18,740 nucleotides of DNA from Bacillota bacterium. GTDB lineage: Bacteria > Bacillota > Bacilli > Calditerricolales > Calditerricolaceae. Where the stretch lies: the NCBI GenBank assembly GCA_017577925.1, contig PKQU01000015.1:1-18740 (forward strand). Direction: 5' to 3'. A model generated the notes under the pieces. The model was given only the letters and a program-made list of their open reading frames with translations, searched no databases and was not told the DNA's origin. The position numbers were made by a program, and so were the translations under genes. This document shows positions 5,776 to 13,272 of this stretch, piece after piece; the stretch's first letter is position 1, and every line of letters begins with the position of its first letter.

Positions 5776-7053
5776 TTACGCCGTTTTGAACCGGGCAATT
5801 TCGCGGTTGAGCAGTTCAACCATTTCCGTGAGCTGTTGTGCCGCTTGGGCAACTTCCTCGATGGCCCGCGTCTGCTCTTGCGCGATCGAGTTCACGGTTT
5901 GTGCACCGGCCGCCGTCTGTTGGCTCATCGCGGAGATGTTCTCGATGGTCTGGACGAAGGTATCTTTGTTGCGGTTCATCTCGTCCATTGCGGATGCCAC
6001 GCTTTCCATCTCCGTATGAATGTGCTCAACGGACTGCAGGATGCTTTGGAACGTCTTTTTGGTTTGTTGCACAATGCCATGCTGCTGGCGGGCCATATCC
6101 ACCGTTTGGCCAATCGACCGGACGGACGATTCCACCTGCTGATGGATGGCCTGCACCACGCCATCGATCTCCCGGGCCGCCTTGGAGGATTGGTCGGCGA
6201 GTTTGCGCACTTCAGCGGCCACAACAGCGAATCCGGAACCGTGCTCGCCGGCTCGTGCGGCCTCGATGGCGGCATTGAGCGCGAGCAAGTTGGTTTGGTT
6301 CGCGATCTCTTTTATCGTCGTGGTAAAGGACGTGATCCGGTTCATTTGGTCGATGAGGGCTTGTATCTCGGCCGTCACGCGCTCGGCTACGGAAACATTT
6401 TCTTCGGAAGCGCTTTCTAAATCCGCCATGGCGGCATAACCTTCTTTCCCGGCACGGGTTGTTTCGGCAACGGCCTGTTTTACGTTTACAGCATTCGCGG
6501 CGACGCGTTCCAGGGAGCGCGCAAACTCCGTAACAATTCGAGAGCCGTGTTCCGTTTCTTTGGCTTGATTGACCATCGCGTCGGCGATCTCGCCAATGGT
6601 TCGCCGGATCTCTCCCGCCTGAGCCGTCGTCTCTTCCGCCACCGCCGCGAGACCGGTTGCGGCTTCTTCGATGCTCTGGGAGCGCTCGCGGTTGGAGACA
6701 ATTAACGTGCGGAGGCGATCAATCGTTTCATTAAAATGGACAGCCAGTTTGTCAATTTCATCCCCATCCCGGACGTCGATCCGCAGGGAAAGGTCGCCAT
6801 CGGCCAAGCGGACCATCGCCAGACGAAATTGATTCAGCCGTTGCTCAATCGCACGGGCAAAAAAATACGTTCCGGCCACACATCCCGCAAGGATCAAGAA
6901 GCCGATGCCCAGTAAGGTGATCAATTGACGCAGGTGGATGGGGATCAAGAGCCAGAAGCACACGGTGTAGAGCAGGATGGTGCACAAAACAACGAGGGCA
7001 ATGTACGAGGAGAGCTTCCATTTGAGCGGCAAAACACGCCACCAACGTTTCAT
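5776..7053 (-). CDS. Methyl-accepting chemotaxis protein without an extracellular sensor domain
   Basis: The 425-residue protein has two adjacent membrane segments (about 15-38 and 43-66) joined by only about four residues (IHLR), a HAMP domain (about 66-118, with LADGDLSLRI and DEIDKLAVHFNETIDRLR), and a long coiled-coil signalling domain. The hairpin tip is conserved: EIANQTNLLALNAAIEAARAGEHG begins near residue 249 and continues GFAVVAAEVRKLADQS. It would signal to CheA/CheW. Lacking a periplasmic loop, it probably senses through the membrane or from the cytoplasm. The start at ATG 7053 has GGAGGGGTGATC upstream, with a slightly long spacer. No che or flagellar gene is nearby, so the ligand is unknown. 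It is convergent with the small RNA. Confidence 0.93.
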   Translation of the reverse strand: MKRWWRVLPLKWKLSSYIALVVLCTILLYTVCFWLLIPIHLRQLITLLGIGFLILAGCVAGTYFFARAIEQRLNQFRLAMVRLADGDLSLRIDVRDGDEIDKLAVHFNETIDRLRTLIVSNRERSQSIEEAATGLAAVAEETTAQAGEIRRTIGEIADAMVNQAKETEHGSRIVTEFARSLERVAANAVNVKQAVAETTRAGKEGYAAMADLESASEENVSVAERVTAEIQALIDQMNRITSFTTTIKEIANQTNLLALNAAIEAARAGEHGSGFAVVAAEVRKLADQSSKAAREIDGVVQAIHQQVESSVRSIGQTVDMARQQHGIVQQTKKTFQSILQSVEHIHTEMESVASAMDEMNRNKDTFVQTIENISAMSQQTAAGAQTVNSIAQEQTRAIEEVAQAAQQLTEMVELLNREIARFKTA

Positions 7054-7125
7054 AAAATTGGATCACCCCTCCTTCTTTGAAAAATATTTCTTTTTAAGAA
7101 AAAGTACCAAAGACTCACTGCTTTC

Positions 7126-7156
7126 ATTATAGGAAAGAAAACAAAACTGAATTCAA
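7126..7156 (-). promoter_or_regulatory. Candidate sigma-A promoter of the chemotaxis gene
   Basis: A perfect TATAAT (7131-7126) lies on the minus strand in an AT-rich upstream region; TTGAAT (7156-7151) is 19 bp away, or GAATTC (7154-7149) 17 bp away. No TAAA-N15-GCCGATAA SigD motif was seen. The leader would be about 65 nt. Confidence 0.5.
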
Positions 7157-7212
7157 TAGGACAAACTTCCTAGGTGAAAATAGTTCGAATCACCCAATTT
7201 CAATTTGGAAAT

Positions 7213-7255
7213 CAACAAAAGGACATCCCGCCTCACCACTCCGTGAGACGGGATG
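7213..7255 (-). terminator. Intrinsic terminator of the queF operon
   Basis: A 13-bp stem with one G-U pair: CATCCCGTCTCAC (7255-7243) with GTGAGGCGGGATG (7236-7224), six-base loop, then TCCTTTTGTTG. It lies 17 bp after the stop codon of the molybdoenzyme gene. Confidence 0.9.
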
Positions 7256-7271
7256 CACCGTCACGATGTTC

Positions 7272-7865
7272 TCAATCCCATGCGAACCTCTGTTCTTTCC
7301 ACGGATCCCCTCGCATGTGGTAGCCGTTCCGCTCCCAGAAGCCGGGCTTGTCCTCGGGAAGAAACTCGATCCCCCGCACCCATTTGGCGCTCTTCCAGAA
7401 GTACAGATGAGGGACCACCAACCGAACCGGCCAGCCGTGCTCGGGGGTCAAGTCCTGGCCGTTGTGCTTGATGGCAAACAGGTTGTCCTCGCGCAGAAAA
7501 TCGTCGAGAAGCAGGTTGGTCGTCCAGCCGTGCTCGGCGTGGATCATCACCGCTTTGGCTTCCGGTTTTACCGTGACGAGCTTCACCACTTCCGTCACCG
7601 GCACGCCTTCCCACGTGTTGTCGAGCTTCGACCACCCGGTGACGCAGTGGATGTCATTGGTGCGCACAACGCGGGGCAGGGCCATAAACTCGTCGTACGA
7701 CAGCACCTTTTCCCCTTCCTCGATCAGCCCGAAGATGCGGAAATTCCATTCCTTGCGTACGTCCCGGTACACCGGCACATCGCCATAGTGCAGCACCGGC
7801 CACCCCGTCACCACATTTTGGTGGGGAGGAACGCGACCGGCTCGCTCCTCTTGCCGCTGCTTCAT
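7272..7865 (-). CDS. Sulfite-oxidase-fold molybdopterin-dependent oxidoreductase (YuiH-like)
   Basis: The 197-residue protein is a minimal sulfite oxidase Moco domain, as in Bacillus YuiH and the catalytic half of MsrP/YedY-related enzymes. The molybdenum-ligand cysteine is Cys74 in NDIHCVTGWSKLD. Other family marks are HAEHGWTTNLLLDD, LTPEHGWPVRLVVPHLYFWKSAKWVRGIEF and a tail rich in Trp and Gly. There is no signal peptide and no heme or dimerisation domain, so it is probably cytoplasmic. I chose ATG 7865, which overlaps the yqgQ stop as ATGA and has AGGAGG 7-8 nt upstream; an ATG six bases earlier would sit on the ribosome binding site. Its natural substrate is unknown; the family reduces or oxidises sulfur or nitrogen oxo compounds. 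Confidence 0.88.
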   Translation of the reverse strand: MKQRQEERAGRVPPHQNVVTGWPVLHYGDVPVYRDVRKEWNFRIFGLIEEGEKVLSYDEFMALPRVVRTNDIHCVTGWSKLDNTWEGVPVTEVVKLVTVKPEAKAVMIHAEHGWTTNLLLDDFLREDNLFAIKHNGQDLTPEHGWPVRLVVPHLYFWKSAKWVRGIEFLPEDKPGFWERNGYHMRGDPWKEQRFAWD

Positions 7866-8152
7866 ACGCATCCCTCCTCCCGCCGTACCTTTTCCGCCAT
7901 TTCTTCGGCCTTCTCTTCCTCTGAAGGTTGCACCCGCGTTGCCTGCGACCGCTCGCGGGACGCCTCGGCCAAAACGCGCGTCAGCGCCGCAAAGGTGTCC
8001 CGATCGATCAACTTCGCCTCATACAGCTCCCACACCTCATCGCGCATGAGGTCCAGGTCGCCTTCCGCATCCCCCGTGTATACGTAAACCCCAAATTGCC
8101 GCAAAAACGCGCGCACGTCGGCGAGGTTCCGGATGGCGTGTTGGGGCCACAT
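7862..8152 (-). CDS. yqgQ: YqgQ-family (DUF910) small protein with charged C-terminal extension
   Basis: The first 65 or so residues match the YqgQ pattern: VRAFLRQFGVYVYTGDAEGDLDLMRDEVWELYEAKLIDRDTF, with the hallmark YTGD and DL(D/E)LM(R/E)DE. The family has a three-helix fold and no assigned biochemical role. The usual length is about 70 residues; here about 30 extra, mostly Glu, Lys and Arg, are added at the C-terminus (QPSEEEKAEEMAEKVRREEG). Start is ATG 8152 with GCGGGGG 7 nt upstream. The gene is 18 bp after queF and overlaps the molybdoenzyme gene by four bases. YqgQ is typical of Bacillales, which supports the assignment of the organism. Confidence 0.82.
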   Translation of the reverse strand: MWPQHAIRNLADVRAFLRQFGVYVYTGDAEGDLDLMRDEVWELYEAKLIDRDTFAALTRVLAEASRERSQATRVQPSEEEKAEEMAEKVRREEGCV

Positions 8153-8170
8153 CGGCCATCCCCCGCTCTC

Positions 8171-8617
8171 TCACACTTCCCCAAGGAGTGCCGATCGATA
8201 CCCGTCCTTCCGATGGCGTACCAGGCACCGCGTGCTCAGGCCGCCGCGCGGGTTCCACACCGCCTCCACTTCCATCCACAGCGGGTCCAGGAGCGCGACC
8301 AGGTCGTGCAAGATTCGCTGCGTGGCGTGCTCTTGGTAAATGCCCACGTTGCGGAACGACGTGAGGTAAAACTTGAGCGACTTCATCTCGACCAGCTTCT
8401 CGTTGGGAATGTAGCGGATGGTGATTTCCGCGAAGTCGGGCAGCCCCGACCAGGGGCACACCGACGTAAACTCGGACGTCGGGATCTCGACCAGGATCTC
8501 CTTGCCCACGTATTCGTATGGAATCGTCTCCAGGATGTTCGTCAGGATGACATCTTCTCCTTGTATGTCAAAGCGGATGTTCTCGTACTTCTTGTGGTCC
8601 ACCTCGTGCTTGGCCAT
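8171..8617 (-). CDS. queF: NADPH-dependent 7-cyano-7-deazaguanine reductase (preQ0 to preQ1)
   Basis: QueF reduces the nitrile of preQ0 to the amine of preQ1 in queuosine biosynthesis. The 148-residue product is the short, unimodular type found in Bacillus. The active-site cysteine is Cys54 and the acid is Asp61, in EFTSVCPWSGLPDFAEI; SLKFYLTSFRNVGIYQEHATQRIL holds the conserved substrate-binding Glu and the LKxYLxSFRN motif. I chose ATG 8617 (MAKHEVDHKKYENIRF) because it has GAGGAGGGG about 6 nt upstream and gives the family's usual length; an upstream in-frame ATG would add 30 unrelated residues. First gene of the operon; no preQ1 riboswitch is apparent in the short leader, and no queCDE genes are in the window. 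Confidence 0.96.
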   Translation of the reverse strand: MAKHEVDHKKYENIRFDIQGEDVILTNILETIPYEYVGKEILVEIPTSEFTSVCPWSGLPDFAEITIRYIPNEKLVEMKSLKFYLTSFRNVGIYQEHATQRILHDLVALLDPLWMEVEAVWNPRGGLSTRCLVRHRKDGYRSALLGEV

Positions 8618-8666
8618 CGCGCACCCCTCCTCGATTCCCAGGTTTGCCGCATTCCAGTTCGATGCC

Positions 8667-8695
8667 ATCATACCAAAAATGATCCCCCAACAAAA
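8667..8695 (-). promoter_or_regulatory. Extended -10 promoter of queF
   Basis: TATGAT (8672-8667) preceded by TGG makes an extended -10 box; a weak TTTTGT lies 17 bp upstream. The leader would be about 45 nt, too short and lacking the A-rich tail of a preQ1-I aptamer. It is divergent from the selA promoter about 55 bp away. Confidence 0.45.
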
Positions 8696-8727
8696 GCAAC
8701 GTCCCATCCCCCAGCAGGGCGCCCCGT

Positions 8728-8756
8728 TTGCGCTCCCGTTCCCGTTTCTCTACAAT
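8728..8756 (+). promoter_or_regulatory. Candidate sigma-A promoter of selA
   Basis: TTGCGC (8728-8733), 17 bp, TACAAT (8751-8756). The start would be near 8763, about 45 nt before the GTG of selA. Confidence 0.5.
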
Positions 8757-8806
8757 GGAAGCACAATGTCCAACCTTGATAACCCCGGGGAAGGGGGGAA
8801 CCAACC

Positions 8807-10234
8807 GTGTCGTCTCTACACGAACGCTTGCGGGCGCTTCCGGCCGTTCACCAGGTACTGACGGATCCGGCGGTCATCCGGGCGTGCGAGGTTTGGGGAA
8901 TCGACCGCGCCCACGCCACGCGCGTCATCCAGAAAACGATCGCTGCCCTGCGCGAGGCGTTGCGGAGTGGGGAGCGCACAGCCATCACGCGGGAGGAAGT
9001 GGCCGACGCCTGCGTCGCCGCGCTGCGTGACTTGGCCGCTCCCCGCCTTCGCCCGGTGATCAACGGCACGGGGATCGTCCTGCACACCAATCTCGGTCGG
9101 GCCGTTTTGGCGGCCGAAGCAGCGGAAGCAATGACGCAAGCGGCACGCCATTACACCAACCTGGAATTTGAGCTGGCCTCCGGCACGCGTGGTTCGCGCC
9201 ACGCGCTGGTGGAAGGGCTCATTTGCCACCTCACCGGCGCCGAGGCGGCAATGGTGGTAAACAACAACGCCGCCGCCGTGCTCCTTGCCCTCCGCGCGCT
9301 GGCTGCGGGAAAGGACGTGATCGTCTCGCGCGGCGAGCTGGTGGAGATCGGCGGGTCGTTCCGCGTGCCGGACATCATGGCCGAAAGCGGTGCCCGCCTG
9401 GTCGAAGTGGGCACCACCAACCGCACGCGCCTGGCCGATTACGAACAGGCCATCACCGACGAAACGGCGCTCCTCCTCAAGGTCCACCGCAGCAACTTCC
9501 GCATTGTCGGATTCACCGAATCGGTTTCCGCCGCCGAATTGGCCGCGCTGGGGCAGCGGCGGGGCATCCCTGTATATGAAGACCTGGGCAGCGGCGTCCT
9601 ATTCGACCTGCGTCCCTTCGGCATCGGGAACGAGCCGACGGTCCAAGACAGCCTGCAAGCGGGTGTGGCCCTCGTGTCCTTCAGCGGGGACAAGCTCCTC
9701 GGAGGCCCCCAGGCAGGCATTCTGGCCGGACGGCGCGATCTCATTCAACGGCTCAAGCGCCACCCCTTGGCCCGGGCGCTGCGCTGCGACAAATTTACGC
9801 TGGCCGCCCTTGAAGCCACGCTGCGCCTGTACCTTGACCCCGAACGGGCCAAAGCGCGCATCCCCACGCTGCGCATGCTTTTGGCCACCCCGTCGGAAAT
9901 CGCCGCGCGCGCTCGACGATATGTGGCGGAAATCGCGCGGTATTACCCGGGAAATGTCGAACTGTTCGACGACCATTCCGAAGCGGGCGGCGGCTCCCTC
10001 CCCGGCGTCACGTTACCGACGGTGGTGGTCGCCTTCGGGCCACATCCCGATTGGCCGGCACACCGGCTGGAACGCCGCTTCCGCCTCGGCGATCCGCCCG
10101 TTGTGGGGCGCGTTAAGGACGACCGCTTCCTCCTTGATTTCCGGACCATCCGCGATGAAGACCTCCCCGCGCTGGTGGCGCGCACCCGCGAGCTTCTGAC
10201 ACGCGACAGCAACAACACCCCGTCACACCCGTGA
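8807..10234 (+). CDS. selA: L-seryl-tRNA(Sec) selenium transferase
   Basis: SelA is the PLP enzyme that turns Ser-tRNA(Sec) into Sec-tRNA(Sec) with selenophosphate. The 475-residue product has the usual length. An N-terminal tRNA-binding helical domain (about 1-75) is followed by VINGTGIVLHTNLGRAVL (about 84-101), VVNNNAAAVLLAL (150-162), RGELVEIGGSFRVPDIM (175-191), YEDLGSG (257-263) and the PLP-lysine motif SFSGDKLLGGPQAG, with Lys296. The GTG start at 8807 has AAGGGGGG 8 nt upstream and gives the normal N-terminus (MSSLHERLRALPAVHQVL). It opens the selenocysteine locus with selC and selB downstream; selD is not in the window. Confidence 0.97.
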   Translation: MSSLHERLRALPAVHQVLTDPAVIRACEVWGIDRAHATRVIQKTIAALREALRSGERTAITREEVADACVAALRDLAAPRLRPVINGTGIVLHTNLGRAVLAAEAAEAMTQAARHYTNLEFELASGTRGSRHALVEGLICHLTGAEAAMVVNNNAAAVLLALRALAAGKDVIVSRGELVEIGGSFRVPDIMAESGARLVEVGTTNRTRLADYEQAITDETALLLKVHRSNFRIVGFTESVSAAELAALGQRRGIPVYEDLGSGVLFDLRPFGIGNEPTVQDSLQAGVALVSFSGDKLLGGPQAGILAGRRDLIQRLKRHPLARALRCDKFTLAALEATLRLYLDPERAKARIPTLRMLLATPSEIAARARRYVAEIARYYPGNVELFDDHSEAGGGSLPGVTLPTVVVAFGPHPDWPAHRLERRFRLGDPPVVGRVKDDRFLLDFRTIRDEDLPALVARTRELLTRDSNNTPSHP

Positions 10235-10364
10235 TCCTGTCCGAGACGGCCCATGTGCCGGCTCGCCCCGTTTTGGGCGAACACCTCCCGCGCACGGCAC
10301 GCTGCCCACCCCTTCCGAATAGGGTAATAGGGTAGGAGCAGCAAGGCACAAAGGAGGCATTCGG

Positions 10365-11636
10365 GTGTTCATTCACGTCGTGCAACAAGGGGAGACCATC
10401 TGGCAGATCGCCCAGCGCTACCGGGTGAGTCCCGACACCATCGTCCGGGCCAACCAGCTCCCCAATCCTGACCGGCTTGTCATTGGCCAAGCACTGGTCA
10501 TTCCGGTCCCCGATCGCCACGTGGTGCGGCCGGGGGAAAGCCTCTGGAGCATCGCCCGGCAATATGGCACCACCGTTGACGCCCTCGCCAGGGCCAACCG
10601 CATCGCCGATCCGGCGCGCATCTTCCCCGGGCAGGTCCTCGTCATCCCGGAACGACAAAAGCCGACCATTGAAGTGAACGCCTTCCTGGAAATCATGGGT
10701 GCCCGGGGACAGCAGCTCGTGGGGGAAGTGGGCGCCGGGCTCACCTATCTCAGCCCGTTCAGCTACCAAGTGCGGGCCGACGGGAGCCTGAATCCCCTGT
10801 CCGATGAGGCCGTTCTCGCCACCGCGCGACAGCAGCGTACCGCCCCGCTGATGGTGATCACCAACTTTGCAGACGGACGGTTTCGTTCCGACATTGCCCG
10901 CGCCGTATTCACCGACCCCGCCGTGCAGGAACGCCTGCTCACCGGGATTCTGAACACCATGCGCGCGAAAGGGTACCGCGGGCTGAACATCGACTTCGAA
11001 TACGTGTATCCCGAAGATCGCCAGCGGTACAACCAATTCCTCCGCCGGGTAACGGAGCGGCTGCGCCCCGAAGGGTACCTCGTCTCCAGCGCATTGGCCC
11101 CCAAAGAGCGCGCCGACCAACCCGGCTTGCTGTATGAAGCCCACGACTACCCCGCGCACGGGGCCATATTGGATTTCGTGGTCCTGATGACCTACGAATG
11201 GGGCTGGTCGGGGGGACCGCCCATGGCAGTGGCGCCGGTCAACCGAGTGCGGCGCGTGCTGGACTACGCGGTTACGGCAATCCCTCGCGGCAAGATCCTC
11301 ATGGGCATGCCGCTTTACGGCTACGACTGGACCCTGCCCTACGTGCGGGGAGGCCCCTTTGCGCCGAGCATTAGCCCGCAGGAAGCGATTCAACGCGCCG
11401 CGCGCTATGGCGCGACCATTCAGTATGATTCCCAAGCCCAGGCACCCTTTTTCCGCTACATCGACGCGCAAGGCCGCCAGCACGAAGTCTGGTTTGAAGA
11501 CGCGCGCAGCGCACAGGCCAAATTCGATCTGGTCAAGGCATACCGGTTGCGCGGCATCAGCTATTGGGTGTTGGGAAATGCCTTTCCGCAAAATTGGTTG
11601 CTACTGTTGGACAATTTTCAGGTCCGAAAGCGGTGA
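10365..11636 (+). CDS. LysM plus GH18 spore-cortex glycosidase (YaaH/SleL-type)
   Basis: The 423-residue protein has two LysM domains (about 3-47, HVVQQGETIWQIAQRYRVS; about 52-95, HVVRPGESLWSIARQYGTT) followed by a GH18 catalytic domain (about 103-420). The catalytic acid motif is GLNIDFEYV with Asp210 and Glu212, and VVLMTYEWGWSGG and MGMPLYGYDW are typical substrate-site segments. There is no signal peptide, as in YaaH/SleL, which is placed in the spore coat/cortex and cuts cortex peptidoglycan at germination. The GTG start at 10365 has AAAGGAGG 7 nt upstream. It lies between selA and selC but has no known link with selenium; the 130-bp gap after selA has no clear terminator, so readthrough from selA is possible. 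Confidence 0.93.
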   Translation: MFIHVVQQGETIWQIAQRYRVSPDTIVRANQLPNPDRLVIGQALVIPVPDRHVVRPGESLWSIARQYGTTVDALARANRIADPARIFPGQVLVIPERQKPTIEVNAFLEIMGARGQQLVGEVGAGLTYLSPFSYQVRADGSLNPLSDEAVLATARQQRTAPLMVITNFADGRFRSDIARAVFTDPAVQERLLTGILNTMRAKGYRGLNIDFEYVYPEDRQRYNQFLRRVTERLRPEGYLVSSALAPKERADQPGLLYEAHDYPAHGAILDFVVLMTYEWGWSGGPPMAVAPVNRVRRVLDYAVTAIPRGKILMGMPLYGYDWTLPYVRGGPFAPSISPQEAIQRAARYGATIQYDSQAQAPFFRYIDAQGRQHEVWFEDARSAQAKFDLVKAYRLRGISYWVLGNAFPQNWLLLLDNFQVRKR

Positions 11637-11755
11637 TCACGGAAGCCGGTCGCGTCCCGGCACGTTACACGCACTACGAAACACAACAGGCCGTCCGTTT
11701 CCGGATGGGCGTCATCCGGGAAGTGGACGGCCACCATGTTGTGGTATCATGGTAG
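11633..11755 (+). CDS. Possible 40-residue small protein overlapping the cortex enzyme gene
   Basis: A GTG at 11633 overlaps the previous stop as GTGA and opens 40 codons ending at TAG: VITEAGRVPARYTHYETQQ, then AVRFRMGVIREVDGHHVVVSW. The ending GVIREVDGHHVVVSW looks like a small beta-barrel motif, and the overlap would allow coupled translation. Against it, the same DNA forms a long, nearly perfect hairpin that better serves as the selC terminator, and the ribosome binding site is weak. I do not recognise a family. Confidence 0.35.
   Translation: MITEAGRVPARYTHYETQQAVRFRMGVIREVDGHHVVVSW
11679..11732 (-). terminator. Two-tier hairpin downstream of selC, probable terminator
   Basis: The outer arms GGCCGTCC (11689-11696) and GGACGGCC (11725-11732) and the inner arms CCGGATG (11701-11707) and CATCCGG (11713-11719) are perfect, with a short internal loop between them. 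On the minus strand the stem is followed by TGTTGTGTTTCG. A second small hairpin, ACCATG/CATGGT (11733-11738 and 11748-11753), lies between it and the tRNA. The T-tail is imperfect, so some readthrough is likely. Confidence 0.55.
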
Positions 11756-11763
11756 GCAAATGG

Positions 11764-11860
11764 TGGCGGGAGCGTGTGGGAATCGAACCCACCGGACCCG
11801 GCACGCGGGTCCTGCTCGGCTTTGAAGGCCGGAGGGGGCACCAGCCACCCAACCGCTCCC
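11764..11860 (-). tRNA. selC: tRNA-Sec (anticodon UCA)
   Basis: Read on the minus strand the gene starts GGGAGCGG, has the anticodon loop CTTCAAA (anticodon TCA), a long variable arm with GGACCC/GGGTCC, the T arm GTGGG-TTCGATT-CCCAC, and ends ACGCTCCC, G73 and an encoded CCA. The 97-nt length, eight-base acceptor arm, long variable arm and UCA anticodon are the signature of selenocysteine tRNA. Two pairs are imperfect: the eighth acceptor pair is G-A and the outermost anticodon-stem pair is C-A. It faces selB and selA in the opposite direction and has its own promoter. Confidence 0.96.
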
Positions 11861-11875
11861 ATCTCCATCGATACC

Positions 11876-11917
11876 GGGTGAGGATCCCGGGCGCCGTCTA
11901 CGCCCTTGTCCTCACCC
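11876..11917 (-). repeat. Inverted repeat at the 5' end of the selC transcript
   Basis: GGGTGAGGA (11876-11884) and TCCTCACCC (11909-11917) are perfect complements, and GGGCG/CGCCC is nested between them. The outer arm begins almost at the predicted transcription start, so the tRNA precursor would carry a compact leader hairpin just before the RNase P cut site. Confidence 0.7.
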
Positions 11918-11921
11918 CACC

Positions 11922-11950
11922 AGTATACCCCAACACTCCCGCCCGCTCAA
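11922..11950 (-). promoter_or_regulatory. Promoter of selC
   Basis: TTGAGC (11950-11945), exactly 17 bp, TATACT (11927-11922) on the minus strand, about 60 nt upstream of the mature tRNA. This is among the best-looking sigma-A promoters in the window. Confidence 0.65.
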
Positions 11951-12051
11951 TCGGCCTTGCTTCCATCCGGCACGCTCAACGGAGGCAGGATTTTTTCTTT
12001 CGATTCCCGAATAAACAAGCAGAAACCATGCGTTGCAGAAGGGACTTGACG

Positions 12052-13272
12052 ATGGAAACCTGGCAACGGAACCTGTACATCCTCATGGCCGCACAAGGAC
12101 TGGTACAAGCCGCGATGTCGATGGTCGTGCCCTTCTTGCCCCTGTACCTGTATGATCTGGGAATGTCCAATCCGGCGCAGGTGCAGCGGTGGGCCGGCCT
12201 CATTTTTGGCATCAACTTTCTGTCGGCCTTCATCATGGCCCCCATCTGGGGCAGCTTGGCCGATCGCTACGGCCGCAAGATCATGATCCTCCGCTCGGGC
12301 TACGGCATGGCGGTGATCACCACGCTGATCGCCTTTGCCACCAGCCCCGTGCACCTGTTGCTGCTCCGCTTCCTCAACGGAACGATCTCCGGCTTCATCC
12401 CGGCCTCGGTGGCGCTGACCGCCACCAACACCCCCCGGGAGCACGTCGGGTACGCCCTCGGCATGCTGCAGGCCGGCGGTATCGCCGGAGCCATATTGGG
12501 ACCGTTTTTCGGCGGCGTGTTAGCCGAATGGATCGGCATCCGCCATGTGTTCTGGCTCACCGGTCTCCTGCTCGCCCTTGCAACAACGGTGGTGCTTCTT
12601 TTCGTCAAGGAGATTGCCAAGCCTGATCCCAAGAAAAACGGGACAAGCCTTCGCGTCAGCGCCGCGATCATCTTCCACTCCCCGACCCTGCTGCTCCTGT
12701 TCGCAACGGCCCTGGTGGTGCAGTTTGCCATGATGGGCCCCTCTCCGCAGATGCCGCTATTCGTCAAGGAGCTCGGCGCGCCGGGCGGATACGTCAGCTT
12801 CTTTGCCGGTCTGGTCATCGCCGCGGCCGGGGTGGCCAACCTGCTCGCCTCCCCTGTACTCGGCCGGTGGTCCGACCGCTACGGCGCCCACCGCGTGCTT
12901 GTCGGCGCCTCGTTGGCCGCCGCCCTGCTGACCCTGCCGCTCGCCCTTTCGGTCAACGTGTGGCAGCTCCTCGCCTTTCGCTTTCTGCTCGGTCTCGCCG
13001 CCGGGGGCCTCTTGCCCGCACTGCACGCGCTGGTGCGAAAACACGCCCCGGCGGGAATGGAGAGCACCGCCTTCGGCTACCAGACGAGCGCCCTCAACCT
13101 GGGCAACCTGCTCGGTCCCTTGAGCGGCGGGCTGCTCACCGGATGGATCGGCTTCCGCGGCCTGTTCGCCGTCACCGCCGTCCTGCTATTCGGCAACGCC
13201 CTGCTCCTGTGGGCCTTTCGCCGGCGCTTTGTTCCTTCGACCACCGTCGCACCGCGGAAGGAGGGCTGCTGA
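12052..13272 (+). CDS. Major facilitator superfamily exporter (MdtG/YfiS-like drug:H+ antiporter)
   Basis: The 406-residue protein has 12 predicted membrane segments and the DHA1 antiporter marks: WGSLADRYGRKIMILRSG in loop 2-3 (motif A), RFLNGTISGFIPASVAL in segment 4 and GYALGMLQAGGIAGAILGPFFGG in segment 5 (motif C), with the repeated WSDRYGAHRVLVG in the second half. ATG 12052 was chosen because AGAAGGGA lies 7 nt upstream; an ATG 24 nt earlier has no ribosome binding site. The stop overlaps the selB start by one base, so the two are cotranslated. Its substrate is unknown; nothing in the sequence links it to selenium beyond position. Confidence 0.9.
   Translation: METWQRNLYILMAAQGLVQAAMSMVVPFLPLYLYDLGMSNPAQVQRWAGLIFGINFLSAFIMAPIWGSLADRYGRKIMILRSGYGMAVITTLIAFATSPVHLLLLRFLNGTISGFIPASVALTATNTPREHVGYALGMLQAGGIAGAILGPFFGGVLAEWIGIRHVFWLTGLLLALATTVVLLFVKEIAKPDPKKNGTSLRVSAAIIFHSPTLLLLFATALVVQFAMMGPSPQMPLFVKELGAPGGYVSFFAGLVIAAAGVANLLASPVLGRWSDRYGAHRVLVGASLAAALLTLPLALSVNVWQLLAFRFLLGLAAGGLLPALHALVRKHAPAGMESTAFGYQTSALNLGNLLGPLSGGLLTGWIGFRGLFAVTAVLLFGNALLLWAFRRRFVPSTTVAPRKEGC

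Noticed and set aside
8618..8666. preQ1 riboswitch in the queF leader
   Set aside because: The leader is only about 45 nt, lacks the A-rich tail and the C-rich loop of preQ1-I, and shows no terminator alternative.
10263..10280. Hairpin TCGCCC-CGTTTT-GGGCGA after selA as a terminator
   Set aside because: The stem is only six pairs and there is no T-tract on either strand.
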